Positions 31,731 to 42,099 of a stretch of 50,988 nucleotides of DNA are shown here, piece after piece; position 1 is the stretch's first letter; each line of letters opens with the position of its first letter. The DNA is taken from the IMG/VR virus record IMGVR_UViG_3300023442_000003, positions 1-50,988 of that record. The stretch is one strand, 5' to 3'. Under the pieces are notes generated by a model. That model saw only the letters and a program-made list of their open reading frames with translations. It was not told where the DNA came from and did not search any database. The stretch is from a virus. The translations under genes and the position numbers were made by a program.

Positions 31731-34571
31731 ATGGATACGGCGGATTTTCTGCGGCGGGTTCTCCCAGACGAGGGCCTGTATTGTGCGTTCACCATCAGAG
31801 GCAAAGCGAAGTACAACAAGTTCTACGGCACTACCGACGCTCTGGCTGAGGCGGTTATCGCCACTGACGCGGCAGGGAACAGCGCTTACTACGCCATCGC
31901 GGCATTCAAGACCATGGAGAGCCGGTGCACAGACAACGCCCGTGCGATACGGGTGCTGGCTTTCGACGTAGACTGCGGCGAAGGCAAACCCTACCCCTCG
32001 TGGCGGGAGGGCCTCCGGGCACTCGGGGCTTTCGTCGCCAAGCTGCGACTGCCCAAGCCGTTGATCGTACATTCGGGCAATGGGCTGCACGTTTACTGGG
32101 TACTGGACCGGGCGTTGACGGTACCGGAGTGGCTGCCATTGGCCCGTGCACTGAAAAGCGCCGCTGCTACCACGGGGTTCGATACGGACGCCGGGCCCAC
32201 GGCAAACGCGGCGCTGGTGCTGCGCCCGACCGGGACACACAACGCCAAGAACGGGAACACGGTGCGCGTGCTGCTGGACGCGGCGCCCACTACAGCGGAG
32301 ATCATGGCCAACAGGCTGGGTACCTGCACCCAAGCCCCGTCGCAGCGGGCATCCGGCAATTTGCTCAGCGCCTTGGCAGTGCAGTACAACTACCCCCCAG
32401 CGGACCCGGCAGAGGTAGTTCGCAAATGCGCGCAGGTGCGCACTGCGGTAGAGGATCAGGGGGATGTCTCCGAGCCGGTGTGGTACGCCCTACTCGGGGT
32501 CGCGGCCTACTGCGAGGACTCGGACGCCACCGCCCGCGCGTGGAGCCGCAACCACCCCGGCTACAGCGCGACAGAGACCGCGCGCAAATTGCGGCATTGG
32601 CAGGGCAGCACTACCGGCCCGGCGACGTGTGCCAAGTTCAAGGCGGAAAACCCGAAGGGTTGCAAGGGCTGCGCCTACGCCGGGGAGATAGGCACGCCCG
32701 CACAGCTCGGCGTGCAGTTCGATGAAGTCGATACTGCGGCTGACGCGCCCGAGGCGGCCAATGCGCAGGTGGAGATACCACGCCCCTTCAAACGCACGGC
32801 AGATGGCATCGTGGTATCGCTGGACGGGACAGATGTCCCTATATGCGGGTTCGACCTGTACCCCGTCGGCTATGGGTTCGACGACGCCAGACAATATGAA
32901 ACCGTGCGCTATATGTGGGACAGACCGCATGTCGGGTGGAAGCCCCTCATGCTGCGGCAGGCATTGCTGGTGGATGGCGCGTACCGCGATTTCGCCGAGG
33001 CTATCGCGGATCAGGGGATAATCCTAGAAACGCGCAAACAAACGGAGTTCTTTCAGGTCATGCTCAGATCGTACATGGCGGAGTTGCGGCGGTCGCAGAC
33101 AGTCACGAACACCCATTCGAACATGGGGTGGAAGGGGGGGTTCACGTCGTTTGCCCTCGGGGCCGATCTGTACCGCAGAACCGAGGGCGGTACAGTGGAG
33201 CATACCCTGTTGCCACTTACCTCCAGCGTCCAGCGCGCCGGCGCAACCATGTTCATCACCAAGGGGTCACTGGATACATGGCGCGCGGGTGTATCGGCGC
33301 TGGCAAAAGCCGACCTGCTGGCGATGCAATACTCGCTGGGGACAGGGCTGGCATCTGTGCTGTTCGAGTTCACGGGGCTGAAAGGTGTGACCATATCCTT
33401 CCACGGTCCCACGGGTAGCGGAAAAACACTGGCGCAGCTTATTCAGCAGTCCTTGTGGGGCGACCCCGAGCAGATACATTTCCAATCCAAATTCACACAG
33501 AACGTATTGTTCAACAGGTTCGGGATGCACGGCAACCTCCCCATGACCATCGACGAAGCTACCATCATGTCGCACAAGGACGTTGGGGACTATCTGTACT
33601 GGGTCAGCCAAGGGCGGGACAAGGCCCGGCTGGACCGCAACATCGTGGAACGCGCCCCGAGAGTATGGGCGCTCACGTCCACCCTGTCTACGAATACACC
33701 GGTAGCCAGCAAGATCGTGAGCAGCAGGCATGAGTCGGACGCGCAGCTGGCGCGCTTGCTTGAGCTGCGGGTAGACGTCCCTGCGGTACTGGCCAAGAAC
33801 ACCGAAGTGGGGCGGAAGATATATCGGCTGTTTACCACGAACTACGGGCTGGCGGGGCGCGAGTTTGTGCAGCATCTGTTAATGGCCGGCGAGGGCAAGA
33901 TACGCCGACTGATCGAGCGGGCCGAACCCGCCTTTCGCAAGCGGTACAAGATAAAGTTCACGGGCAACGAGCGGTACTGGGAGCAGGCGCTGGTGCTCAC
34001 GGACTTGGCCCTGCGGCTGGCGCGCGATTACGGCATACTCGACATTGACCCGGCACCGTGCATCCAGTGGGCTGTTGCGCAGGTGGCAGACATGCGTACT
34101 GAGGTGAAGAACCAGACGATGGACGACTTCGATCTCCTTGCCGAGTACCTCAATGAACACCTGTCAAGCACAATACGTGTGTTCTACATAGGAAAGCGCG
34201 CACCGGTGATCGACTTCGGAGACCTGCCACGAGGCAGCGTGCATGTGCGGATAGAAGTTCGTCGGGATACTGCCGACGACGATCCCCACGGGATAATGTA
34301 CATAGACCGCACGCACTTCCGTCGGTGGATGGCGACAAATGGCGGCAGTTACTCGGCATTGCGGAAAGCCCTGCAAGCTGCCAGAGCGGACTTCACCCCG
34401 GCACATGGGAAACTCACGCTGGGTCGGCACACGCCGCTGTCGTTGCCACAGCAGTATGTTCTTGGTGTTGGGTTGCATCACCCCCGGCTTGCAGGCGTTC
34501 TTGCGGACGTGGCGGCGGGGCGCAAACAAGGGGACCACAACGTGGTTCGGCTCAATACCCCAAAAGCGTAG
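31731..34571 (+). CDS. Primase-helicase with DUF927-like region (946 aa)
   Basis: The N-terminal part looks like an archaeo-eukaryotic-type primase: FDVDCGEG (D79, D81) and HSGNGLHVYW (S115 to W123), followed by LRPTGTHNAKNG and a PriCT-like helical and Cys-containing region. The central and C-terminal part is a DUF927-like ATPase with Walker A GPTGSGKT (559-566) and a Walker-B-like LPMTIDEATIM. This is the fork motor and primer-making enzyme of the phage. GGAGG is about 13 bases before ATG. The 3' end overlaps the convergent polyvalent gene by 20 bases. Confidence 0.85.
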   Translation: MDTADFLRRVLPDEGLYCAFTIRGKAKYNKFYGTTDALAEAVIATDAAGNSAYYAIAAFKTMESRCTDNARAIRVLAFDVDCGEGKPYPSWREGLRALGAFVAKLRLPKPLIVHSGNGLHVYWVLDRALTVPEWLPLARALKSAAATTGFDTDAGPTANAALVLRPTGTHNAKNGNTVRVLLDAAPTTAEIMANRLGTCTQAPSQRASGNLLSALAVQYNYPPADPAEVVRKCAQVRTAVEDQGDVSEPVWYALLGVAAYCEDSDATARAWSRNHPGYSATETARKLRHWQGSTTGPATCAKFKAENPKGCKGCAYAGEIGTPAQLGVQFDEVDTAADAPEAANAQVEIPRPFKRTADGIVVSLDGTDVPICGFDLYPVGYGFDDARQYETVRYMWDRPHVGWKPLMLRQALLVDGAYRDFAEAIADQGIILETRKQTEFFQVMLRSYMAELRRSQTVTNTHSNMGWKGGFTSFALGADLYRRTEGGTVEHTLLPLTSSVQRAGATMFITKGSLDTWRAGVSALAKADLLAMQYSLGTGLASVLFEFTGLKGVTISFHGPTGSGKTLAQLIQQSLWGDPEQIHFQSKFTQNVLFNRFGMHGNLPMTIDEATIMSHKDVGDYLYWVSQGRDKARLDRNIVERAPRVWALTSTLSTNTPVASKIVSSRHESDAQLARLLELRVDVPAVLAKNTEVGRKIYRLFTTNYGLAGREFVQHLLMAGEGKIRRLIERAEPAFRKRYKIKFTGNERYWEQALVLTDLALRLARDYGILDIDPAPCIQWAVAQVADMRTEVKNQTMDDFDLLAEYLNEHLSSTIRVFYIGKRAPVIDFGDLPRGSVHVRIEVRRDTADDDPHGIMYIDRTHFRRWMATNGGSYSALRKALQAARADFTPAHGKLTLGRHTPLSLPQQYVLGVGLHHPRLAGVLADVAAGRKQGDHNVVRLNTPKA

Positions 34572-37500
34572 CAGCGCGCTCATATTGCGCGCGGGTGGAC
34601 TTCGGCGAGTATTTCAGTGTGCGAGCAGATACAGTCTGCTTGGCGGCGCGGACCCGGGCGGCGGCGTTTTTCTGGAAGTTGCGCACTTCCAGCCCGGTAC
34701 CTCGGGCTTCCTTGTTCCATGCGTGCACCTCACGCACGATGCGCACCATTGCGGCGGTGTCTCCACGCAACGAGGCTTGCACATAGGCGTTGTAGAATGT
34801 CGCGGCAGTGTCCCGCTGGTAGTTGGACAGGCGCTGAGCTACGCGGATAACTCCGTACTGCTGCGCGGCGGCACTGGGGTAGAACCCAAGTGCCCGTGCC
34901 ATGATGACCGCCGCGCTGGCATCCTGTGTGACATGATACCCGCGCTTATCCACAACAGCGCCGGTCTCGTGGTAAGCGTAGGCATCGGCCCATGCCCGCA
35001 CCATGGTGACAGGGGACTTGCGCGCCGCCGTCAAAAGAGACGCCGGGCGTTGTGTCAGGCCAACCGCATGGGCGGCCCACTGCGCGGCTTCCGTACCGCT
35101 GGTCAGGAGGCCGGCAATAGCACCAGCGGCGGGGCCAGCAACTGCAAGCCCTTCACGCCACGTATCCGCGTTTGGCAGGAACATGCCCGTACCGGGGAAC
35201 ATGTCCCCAAGGGACGTGCGCGCGCCGAAGTCTCCGGGCAGGACCGTGTTTATCGCGCCGCTTGTAAGGATCGACGACCACCCCGGCACTACGCTGTCCA
35301 TCGCCTCGGCGATCTTGAGGCGGATACTTGGCGTCTTGAGGCCGAGCCGCGCAGCAAGCGTATCCACTACGTCCTCCATATCCTGCGCGAAGGGCAGACC
35401 TGCGACCCCGGACAATCCGAGCATCCCGCCGAGGAAGATGAGTTGCGATTTTCGTGGCAGGTTACGCAGCAGATGTACCGTCATGGTCGGGTATATCTTG
35501 TACATGTACATGAATTGCTGCACGCCGCCGCGCCACAGCGCGGGCCGGTTGGACACGGCGTACTCACCGAGCGTGTCCTCCACGGTGGTGACAGCGAACT
35601 TGCGCGCCCGCGCCATGGCAATATCCATGGGCTGCCCGGCCTGTCGTGCGCGGTCAAACTGCAAGCGGTATGACGCCAGCAGGACCGCGCGCCGGGAAGC
35701 CTGCTCTGTGCGGTTGAACGGGAGCAGCCAGAAATCCAGAAATTTCTGCAAGGCTACGTTGGTCATACGCCCGCGCGCAGAAGCAATAAGGGCGTTCGAC
35801 AGGGCCGGGATGGCTATGCCTTCTTCGATCTCATGGGCGAGGAACAGCGCTTCGTCCGCAGTCAGGTCTGCCTTCTTCAAACCGGCGCTATCTTCGGCCA
35901 GCGCGAAGTAGTACCGCGCCGTGTTTGCCTTGGCGTTTACCATGCCGACAGTGCCAACAGTGCGCATGGCCCTGAACAGGGCAGTGATGGTCGGACCATA
36001 GTTGAAGCCCCCGCCGAAAGCGCGGGCCCCGTTGTAGGACGCCAGATACGGCACCGTGTTCGTTATGACGGATACGACGTTGAGAGACCCCGTGGCAATG
36101 GAGCCGCCGAGTTGGGCGGCGCTTGCGGCTCCGCGCACTGCTGATGCCACCGCACCGCTGCCAAAATCCGATTCGTCGAGGTTGCGCTGGCTCTCCATGA
36201 AGGCGAGTGACCGCGCTGCTTCGGCGTAGTACCGCTGGGCCATGCTGACGCCACCCGTGCCGGGCCGGGCAGTGCGTTTCTGCTGGAACTGGTACGTGCG
36301 CAGGGCGCGCTTGGCTTCGACACGCGCAGACTCACTGGCGTTCGGGTCGGCAGACAACGCGGCGTGCGAGGCTTTCAAGCGACCGAGCAGCTCCGTGTCG
36401 TTGGCGTTCCACAGCCGCCGCGAGGCAGACAGGCTCATATTCATGAGCTGGTCAAGGTCGGGCCGGATGATTGTCTTGGCGATGGTGGCCGCACGCGACT
36501 CGATGTGCCCCGATATGGCCTTGGCCGCATTTGGGCTGGCCCCCGGCTGGAAAGCACGCATGAGTCGGTTTCTGGCCCGGCTGTTCTGCCGGGTCATCGT
36601 GATGACAAGCTCTTCCATCTTCTTCGGCGGGATGGGGATACTGAAACGGCGCAAGCCGATCAGGAACTCATTCAGGTTAAGCTGCGGCGGTGCGGCTTCC
36701 AGTGTTACCGCATGGTCCGCCACGGCCTTGATATGCACATCGCGCACGCGGTACCCTCGCATGTCACCGTCCCACACGGCTACTTGGTACGTGTTGTCCG
36801 TGCCACCGAATACCTCGTTGATCTTGTCGCGCAAGGTGGCCGCTTCTCCCACAGTGTCCACCTGATGGTAGGAGAGTTGCTGCGAGAAGGAGTCCTTCAT
36901 GCGCAGTTCTTTCCCTGTTGCGGGGTCGATAGCTACCATGCGCACCTGTATGCGCCCCTCACGCAGCACCGGCACGTAGCCGGTTGCAATGGACTGCTCT
37001 GTTCTCTGGCTGCCGTCGTTTCGGGAAATCTCCGAGACCGCCAACTCTTTCATCTTGTTCTGTATGACGAACTTCTGATCTTCTGACGGATGGAACCGTG
37101 TTTTGAACTGTTCGATATTGGCGGCTACTTCGTCCGCGCGTTTGCCTGTAAACCACCCCTTCACCTTGGCGTTACGGTCTGACCCTCTGGTAGCAATCAG
37201 TGCCGCGTTGAGGTCTGCGAGGAACTGGTTGGCCCGGTCCAGCGCGGCAGTGTCCACGATGATTTGCCCATCCGAGGCAACCTGTGATCCAGCGTTGTAC
37301 AGATCACGGTATACGGAGTTCATGTCGAGCAGGAATGCACGGTCCTCTGGCGTCATGGCGCCGCCCATGGCATCGTTTATTTCGAGCAGTTGCGTGTCGG
37401 TCACTTTCAGGTGCGCGATATACTTGGCACGCAGCAGGTCCATCTCTACCTTGTCCATCTGCTCACGGGCGCGCTTGTAGAACTTCCACTCCAAGCTCTT

Positions 37501-40500
37501 TTCCGTCAGGTGCGGCAGCGCGGGGAACTTCTCCGTGCGCTCTTCGAGGAACACACCGCTGTCGATGCGCATGGCGTAGTCCGTCCTTATGGCCGCTTTC
37601 TCGGACGGGGATGCCGCCTTGGCGATGGCGGCATCCCGCGCGGCTTCCAGCTTGGCCGTAAGCTCTGGAGTCAACGGCGCTTCGTCGAATACGGTGTAGG
37701 TGAACCCCTTGCGGAAGTCTTCCAAGGCCATGTGCCCTGCCTGCTGCAATTTCTTGAGGTACGCGGCGTTCTCCACGATCTTGCCGTCTACGAGGTCTAT
37801 GAGCTTTGGCTTCTTCGCGGACGTGTCCGGCGTGTATCGGGATACCGCCAGCCGTTGCCCGGCGTACAACATGCTGTCCAGCAGTTTTTTCTGGGTAGTT
37901 GTTACGCCGTCGCCGATCTTGACAAGTTTCAGGTCGAGCTGCGGATTGAGGTACCCAGCCAGTGCTTCGTTCGCCTTCGTCTTGGTGCTCATGGCCTGCC
38001 GGTTTGCCGACATGATGATGTCGTAGTACCTGCTCAGGCCGGGGTTCTCCTTGGCGCGGTAGTTCGTCAGTGCGAATGCGTGCGATTTCATGCGGTCCAG
38101 CAAGTCTGTGACATTGTGGAAGCTGGAGAGGAGGTTGTCCTTGGACAGCGGTGGGAGCTTGCCGTTCATCAGCCCCGTGGCAAACCCCAGTTCGTGCAGG
38201 GAATTTGCCGGCATGTACCGACCGACAGCAGCCTCCGTGGCGGCCCCGGTCTCCATGTCATGCAGAGACCGCGCAATTGCCACGTTGTCGAACATGGCCC
38301 CGATGCCCCCATTGCGGACATAACGCCGCGCATGGCTTACAAGGTACCGCGCAGCATCGTCGGAGAATCCGAAACCCGCCCGGTTGAGCGCGGTCTTGAG
38401 CGCAGCCCATATGCGCGCCAGCAGACTGCTGTCCAGCGCAGCGGCGAAGTCCGCCAGATACTCTTCGACGGCCTCCGGGCGGCTCATGCCCGCTGTCTCC
38501 ACTGCTGCGTCTGCTGCGTGCCGGATAGCCGGGCTGCCGTCGTATATTTCTTGCATCATCGTGTTGAACTTCGTCGCCGGGATGACGCCCCGCAGGCCAA
38601 AATGCCCAATGGTTTCATGCGCCAGAACGGCCCGGGCGTGGGCTTCATCGGCGATGTTGTCGGTAAACAGGAACACATGCCCGTCACCGAAGGAATAGCC
38701 CGCTGCCTTGGACGCAGCAAAGTCTCCCTGCGGGCGTGCGGCGTTCGCCGCCTTGTACAGATGCGGGTCTTTCTTTCTCAGATGCGCCACGTTTCGGTAC
38801 AGCCGTACTTTCGGTCTGCGGGCCAGCTTCTTGATGTATCGGCCTACGACAAGGCGTGCTCTGCCCATCTTGATGGGGCTGCTGATGTCGTTATACGAGT
38901 CGAGCTTGTTGCGCCCCGTATCTTTGCTCACCACAGGCCGTATGCCGTTGGCGTCCCGTGCGCCCCGGTGGAAAAACTCCGGGTTTTCCGGCGAGAGCAA
39001 CGCGCTCATAGGCCCATCACCGTACTGTGGGTTGCTGTCTTTTATGCGCCGCCATGCGTCGCGCAGGGCTGAGCGCGCCTTGGCGGACAGGTTGCGGGTC
39101 TTGCCCGCGTTTATTGCGTCGATGGTGCTGGCAATCAATTCGTAGTCGAACCCCGGCGCCAACCTCCGCGTATCGCGCATGGCAGCCTCGGCTGCGTGTG
39201 CGTCCTCCCGCCGCAGTTCGTACAGGGCCTCGGCGTCTCGAACTTGCGCTGCACCGTTGGGGTCGTTCTGCACGCTCACGAGGAACTCCTTGGCGTGCAG
39301 ACGCACGGCATTGTCACCCATCTTGCTCCAGAAAATAACTTCCTCCAGTGCATGGACGGCGCGCTTGGACGTATTTGCCACTTCGGCTTGCCCGATTGCT
39401 TCGTCGAGAAACTCCCTGTCAGTCAGCGGCGCCTCCGGCCCACCAGCCTGTTTGCGGCGCGCGGCCAGCTGGCGCTGAGTATCCAGCTTGGCCCTGTATT
39501 CGGCCAGCGCCGTTTTCGGCGGCAGGAGTACGCGGCGTTCGGGCTTACTTGCGCCCGCGTTTGGTACGGGCTTTTTTGCCGTGCCTTTCGCAGGCTGCGC
39601 CTCCGGTGGCAAGGTACCCTCGGTGGCAAGGCGCGCAACTTCGGCCTTTGCTTCGGCCAATGTATTTCCGAGGTACCCATTACCTAGCGGCCCCGTGAAG
39701 TTCGGCTCCGGCGTAAACCCTTCGAGATACCAGCCGGGAACCCGGTTGGCCTGCGCTGCTGCCTCCCGCCTGATTGCTACGGTCTTACCGTCGGACAGCG
39801 TAAGGATGTGGTCTGACCCTTCGTTCACACCGAGGGAACGCCGCTTGCTGCCCACGACCGTAACTGGCGACTTCGGCGTGGCTTTCAGCTTGGCTGCCTT
39901 CGGTGCCTTGGGCTTCAGCGTGGCTTTCAGCTTGGCTGCCTTCGGTGCCTTGGGCTTCGGCGTGGCTTTCAGCTTGGCTGCCTTCGGTGCGAACGCTTTC
40001 TCCAACCGAGCTTTCGTTGCTGCCGGGTTCTCGTTGTTGGCGACTGCCAGACTGGGGTTTGGTTGCGTCGGTGACGGCAGGATCGTTGGCTGGTCCAGCA
40101 GGGGCTGCGCTTTGCCCGGTCGCACGCGGCGTTTCAGTTTTTTGAACAGCGCCTCGTCAGCGGAGCCACCAGCGACGGCCTGCGTCCAGTCCAGCCGCGC
40201 TTTTGGGGTCAGCCTGTCGAATGTAACCCGCGACTCCGGCGGGCGCATCTGTTCCCACGCGGCCTCTGCTTGCAGCAGCGCATCGCGGGCCTGCTGTTGG
40301 GCCTGCTGTTGAGCCTGCTCGAACTCCTGCTGCCGGCGCGCGGCGATCTCGGCGGCCTGCTGCTGCGCGTGCTGGTCTTGCGCAGTTGCTATCTCCTGCG
40401 CCTTGCGCATCTCAGCCTGCCGCGCCAGCAACGGGGTAAGCTGGTCTGCGATAGCCGTGCTTGTCTGTGTAGCCGGCGCGGCAGCGAAGGTATTTATGGG

Positions 40501-42099
40501 CAGCTCCGGTTGAGCAGGGCCGGGTTGCATCACAGGCGCCACCGGGGCAGGCTGTGCCGCGCGCTGGCCCATCTCGCTGGCGCGGAACATTTCAGATTGC
40601 AGGGGCAACGAAGGCTGCGTTTGTCCTGCTACAGGCGCCAGTGCCCCATCTGCTGCCGGGGCAGGCTGCGTGGCGCGCTGGCCCATCTCGCTGGCGCGAA
40701 ACATCTCGGATTGCAGCGGCGGCGTAATCAATGCGGAGTCCGACTGTGAGACGGGGCGGCCCGCTCTGACGGTGGGAGCGGCGTTCACAGGTGGCGGAGT
40801 AACCAAGGCCGGCGGAGGCAGTAGCCCGGCAGGGCGCGGCGTAGCATCCGCCAAGGGCAATGGGGCCGCCGCTGTCTGTGTCTCTACCCCGTTGAGCAGG
40901 TCAACAGGCGCAGTGGTGTCTGTATTACGTTTTGGCCTCGGCGGCGCGTCTGGCACGCCTGTTGCATCCTGCGAGGCCCCCTGTACATGCACAGCGCCCA
41001 AGGGAGCGCCAAGAGCAAAGCCCGCGCCGAATGCCACGAGGGCGTCGGTGCCGTATCGCTGTGCGACGAGCGGTGCCAGCGCGGCAATGTCCGCGTCGTT
41101 CAGCTTTGCTCGCAGCTCCGGGTCGAACATGATCTGGTCGGTGACCTGCGCAATGGCCTCGGATGACCCTTCGAGGGCGCCTGTGCCTACGCCGCGCGCA
41201 ATGCGCCCGCCCATCGTGCGCTTGACTGCATCGCCCACAACCCCGCGCAGGGCAGGCGAAAACCCGCGTGCAATGATCGTTGGGCCGACAGTCTGTATGC
41301 CAGTATTGAAGATCGACGTCAGGAGTATGTCGGTCTGCACGGATGGATCAGACGTATCATGCCCGTTCTGCTCTGCGACATCCCACGCCTGCTGCAACTC
41401 CAGTGGCAGTATGGAAGCCGCCACCCCGGCAACAGCCCCGACAGGACCACCGAACGCTCCGCCTGCCAAGCCCCCGCCTACGGCGGCCCCAATGGATGGG
41501 ATACTCTGGAGGGTCGCTGTGGCGATCTTGCCCGCCAGCCCCTGCCCTTTGGAGACGGCCCCCAGTCGAGCTTCTTGCGAGGGGCTGAGGCCGATGTGCT
41601 TGTCGGCGAAGTCCGCAATGGCGCCACCGAGCTTGTCCGCTCCGGCCAGCTGCAACCCTCGGCCAACTCCGCCGACAAGCCCTTCTCCGAGAGACTGCGC
41701 GCCTGCTGCGATGTTCCCCGTCACGCTCAGCGGCGTGGCGAAGCTGCGCAGGTATGTATCGTACCCCGCCGGATCGACACGCAGCCAGTCGCTTGCTATG
41801 CCCGTCGGCGGCGGAGCCTTGCGGCTGGCGAATGCTGGCGATTGCAGCGCCGCTGCCGCGTCGTTCTGGTCGAACACGGTGCCACCGACCGCCATCTTGC
41901 CTGTGGACGGGCTGAAAAAAATATCTGGTGCCGCAGGCGCCGCTGCGGCGGGCGGCGCGGCAGGCGCGGAAAGCACCGGCGGTGTCTGGAATGGCTGGGT
42001 GCTAAGCACCGCCGCGTCGGCAGCGGGGAACTGAAGTCCAGCAACGCCAGTAGTCGGAGTTTTTGGTAGCCGCAAAGGGCGCAGATCGGCGGTGGTCAT
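34552..42099 (-). CDS. Giant internal virion / polyvalent protein with HExxH site (2515 aa)
   Basis: ATG at 42099 overlaps the TGA of the preceding gene. Regions in order: Ala/Pro-rich N-terminus; hydrophobic Gly/Ala segments (about residues 190-290, VGGGLAGGAFGGPVGAVAGV) suited to membrane insertion; Gln/Ala-rich helices with a duplicated QSEMFRASEMGQRA motif; three 14-residue KAPKAAKLKATPKP repeats (about 705-745); a zincin-like HETIGHFG with a following EEYLADFA (about 1155-1200); long helical parts; and a C-terminal region typical of PLxRFG proteins. It probably enters the host with the DNA, like other podovirus ejection proteins, and the HExxH domain may act as a peptidase. Confidence 0.75.
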   Translation of the reverse strand: MTTADLRPLRLPKTPTTGVAGLQFPAADAAVLSTQPFQTPPVLSAPAAPPAAAAPAAPDIFFSPSTGKMAVGGTVFDQNDAAAALQSPAFASRKAPPPTGIASDWLRVDPAGYDTYLRSFATPLSVTGNIAAGAQSLGEGLVGGVGRGLQLAGADKLGGAIADFADKHIGLSPSQEARLGAVSKGQGLAGKIATATLQSIPSIGAAVGGGLAGGAFGGPVGAVAGVAASILPLELQQAWDVAEQNGHDTSDPSVQTDILLTSIFNTGIQTVGPTIIARGFSPALRGVVGDAVKRTMGGRIARGVGTGALEGSSEAIAQVTDQIMFDPELRAKLNDADIAALAPLVAQRYGTDALVAFGAGFALGAPLGAVHVQGASQDATGVPDAPPRPKRNTDTTAPVDLLNGVETQTAAAPLPLADATPRPAGLLPPPALVTPPPVNAAPTVRAGRPVSQSDSALITPPLQSEMFRASEMGQRATQPAPAADGALAPVAGQTQPSLPLQSEMFRASEMGQRAAQPAPVAPVMQPGPAQPELPINTFAAAPATQTSTAIADQLTPLLARQAEMRKAQEIATAQDQHAQQQAAEIAARRQQEFEQAQQQAQQQARDALLQAEAAWEQMRPPESRVTFDRLTPKARLDWTQAVAGGSADEALFKKLKRRVRPGKAQPLLDQPTILPSPTQPNPSLAVANNENPAATKARLEKAFAPKAAKLKATPKPKAPKAAKLKATLKPKAPKAAKLKATPKSPVTVVGSKRRSLGVNEGSDHILTLSDGKTVAIRREAAAQANRVPGWYLEGFTPEPNFTGPLGNGYLGNTLAEAKAEVARLATEGTLPPEAQPAKGTAKKPVPNAGASKPERRVLLPPKTALAEYRAKLDTQRQLAARRKQAGGPEAPLTDREFLDEAIGQAEVANTSKRAVHALEEVIFWSKMGDNAVRLHAKEFLVSVQNDPNGAAQVRDAEALYELRREDAHAAEAAMRDTRRLAPGFDYELIASTIDAINAGKTRNLSAKARSALRDAWRRIKDSNPQYGDGPMSALLSPENPEFFHRGARDANGIRPVVSKDTGRNKLDSYNDISSPIKMGRARLVVGRYIKKLARRPKVRLYRNVAHLRKKDPHLYKAANAARPQGDFAASKAAGYSFGDGHVFLFTDNIADEAHARAVLAHETIGHFGLRGVIPATKFNTMMQEIYDGSPAIRHAADAAVETAGMSRPEAVEEYLADFAAALDSSLLARIWAALKTALNRAGFGFSDDAARYLVSHARRYVRNGGIGAMFDNVAIARSLHDMETGAATEAAVGRYMPANSLHELGFATGLMNGKLPPLSKDNLLSSFHNVTDLLDRMKSHAFALTNYRAKENPGLSRYYDIIMSANRQAMSTKTKANEALAGYLNPQLDLKLVKIGDGVTTTQKKLLDSMLYAGQRLAVSRYTPDTSAKKPKLIDLVDGKIVENAAYLKKLQQAGHMALEDFRKGFTYTVFDEAPLTPELTAKLEAARDAAIAKAASPSEKAAIRTDYAMRIDSGVFLEERTEKFPALPHLTEKSLEWKFYKRAREQMDKVEMDLLRAKYIAHLKVTDTQLLEINDAMGGAMTPEDRAFLLDMNSVYRDLYNAGSQVASDGQIIVDTAALDRANQFLADLNAALIATRGSDRNAKVKGWFTGKRADEVAANIEQFKTRFHPSEDQKFVIQNKMKELAVSEISRNDGSQRTEQSIATGYVPVLREGRIQVRMVAIDPATGKELRMKDSFSQQLSYHQVDTVGEAATLRDKINEVFGGTDNTYQVAVWDGDMRGYRVRDVHIKAVADHAVTLEAAPPQLNLNEFLIGLRRFSIPIPPKKMEELVITMTRQNSRARNRLMRAFQPGASPNAAKAISGHIESRAATIAKTIIRPDLDQLMNMSLSASRRLWNANDTELLGRLKASHAALSADPNASESARVEAKRALRTYQFQQKRTARPGTGGVSMAQRYYAEAARSLAFMESQRNLDESDFGSGAVASAVRGAASAAQLGGSIATGSLNVVSVITNTVPYLASYNGARAFGGGFNYGPTITALFRAMRTVGTVGMVNAKANTARYYFALAEDSAGLKKADLTADEALFLAHEIEEGIAIPALSNALIASARGRMTNVALQKFLDFWLLPFNRTEQASRRAVLLASYRLQFDRARQAGQPMDIAMARARKFAVTTVEDTLGEYAVSNRPALWRGGVQQFMYMYKIYPTMTVHLLRNLPRKSQLIFLGGMLGLSGVAGLPFAQDMEDVVDTLAARLGLKTPSIRLKIAEAMDSVVPGWSSILTSGAINTVLPGDFGARTSLGDMFPGTGMFLPNADTWREGLAVAGPAAGAIAGLLTSGTEAAQWAAHAVGLTQRPASLLTAARKSPVTMVRAWADAYAYHETGAVVDKRGYHVTQDASAAVIMARALGFYPSAAAQQYGVIRVAQRLSNYQRDTAATFYNAYVQASLRGDTAAMVRIVREVHAWNKEARGTGLEVRNFQKNAAARVRAAKQTVSARTLKYSPKSTRAQYERAATLLGY
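39880..40005 (-). repeat. Three 42-bp tandem repeats inside the giant virion gene
   Basis: The 14-codon unit translated as KAPKAAKLKATPKP occurs three times in tandem with only a few base changes. It codes for a Lys/Ala/Pro-rich linker between the helical N-terminal part and the next domain. Copy number may vary between isolates because such repeats recombine easily. Confidence 0.7.
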
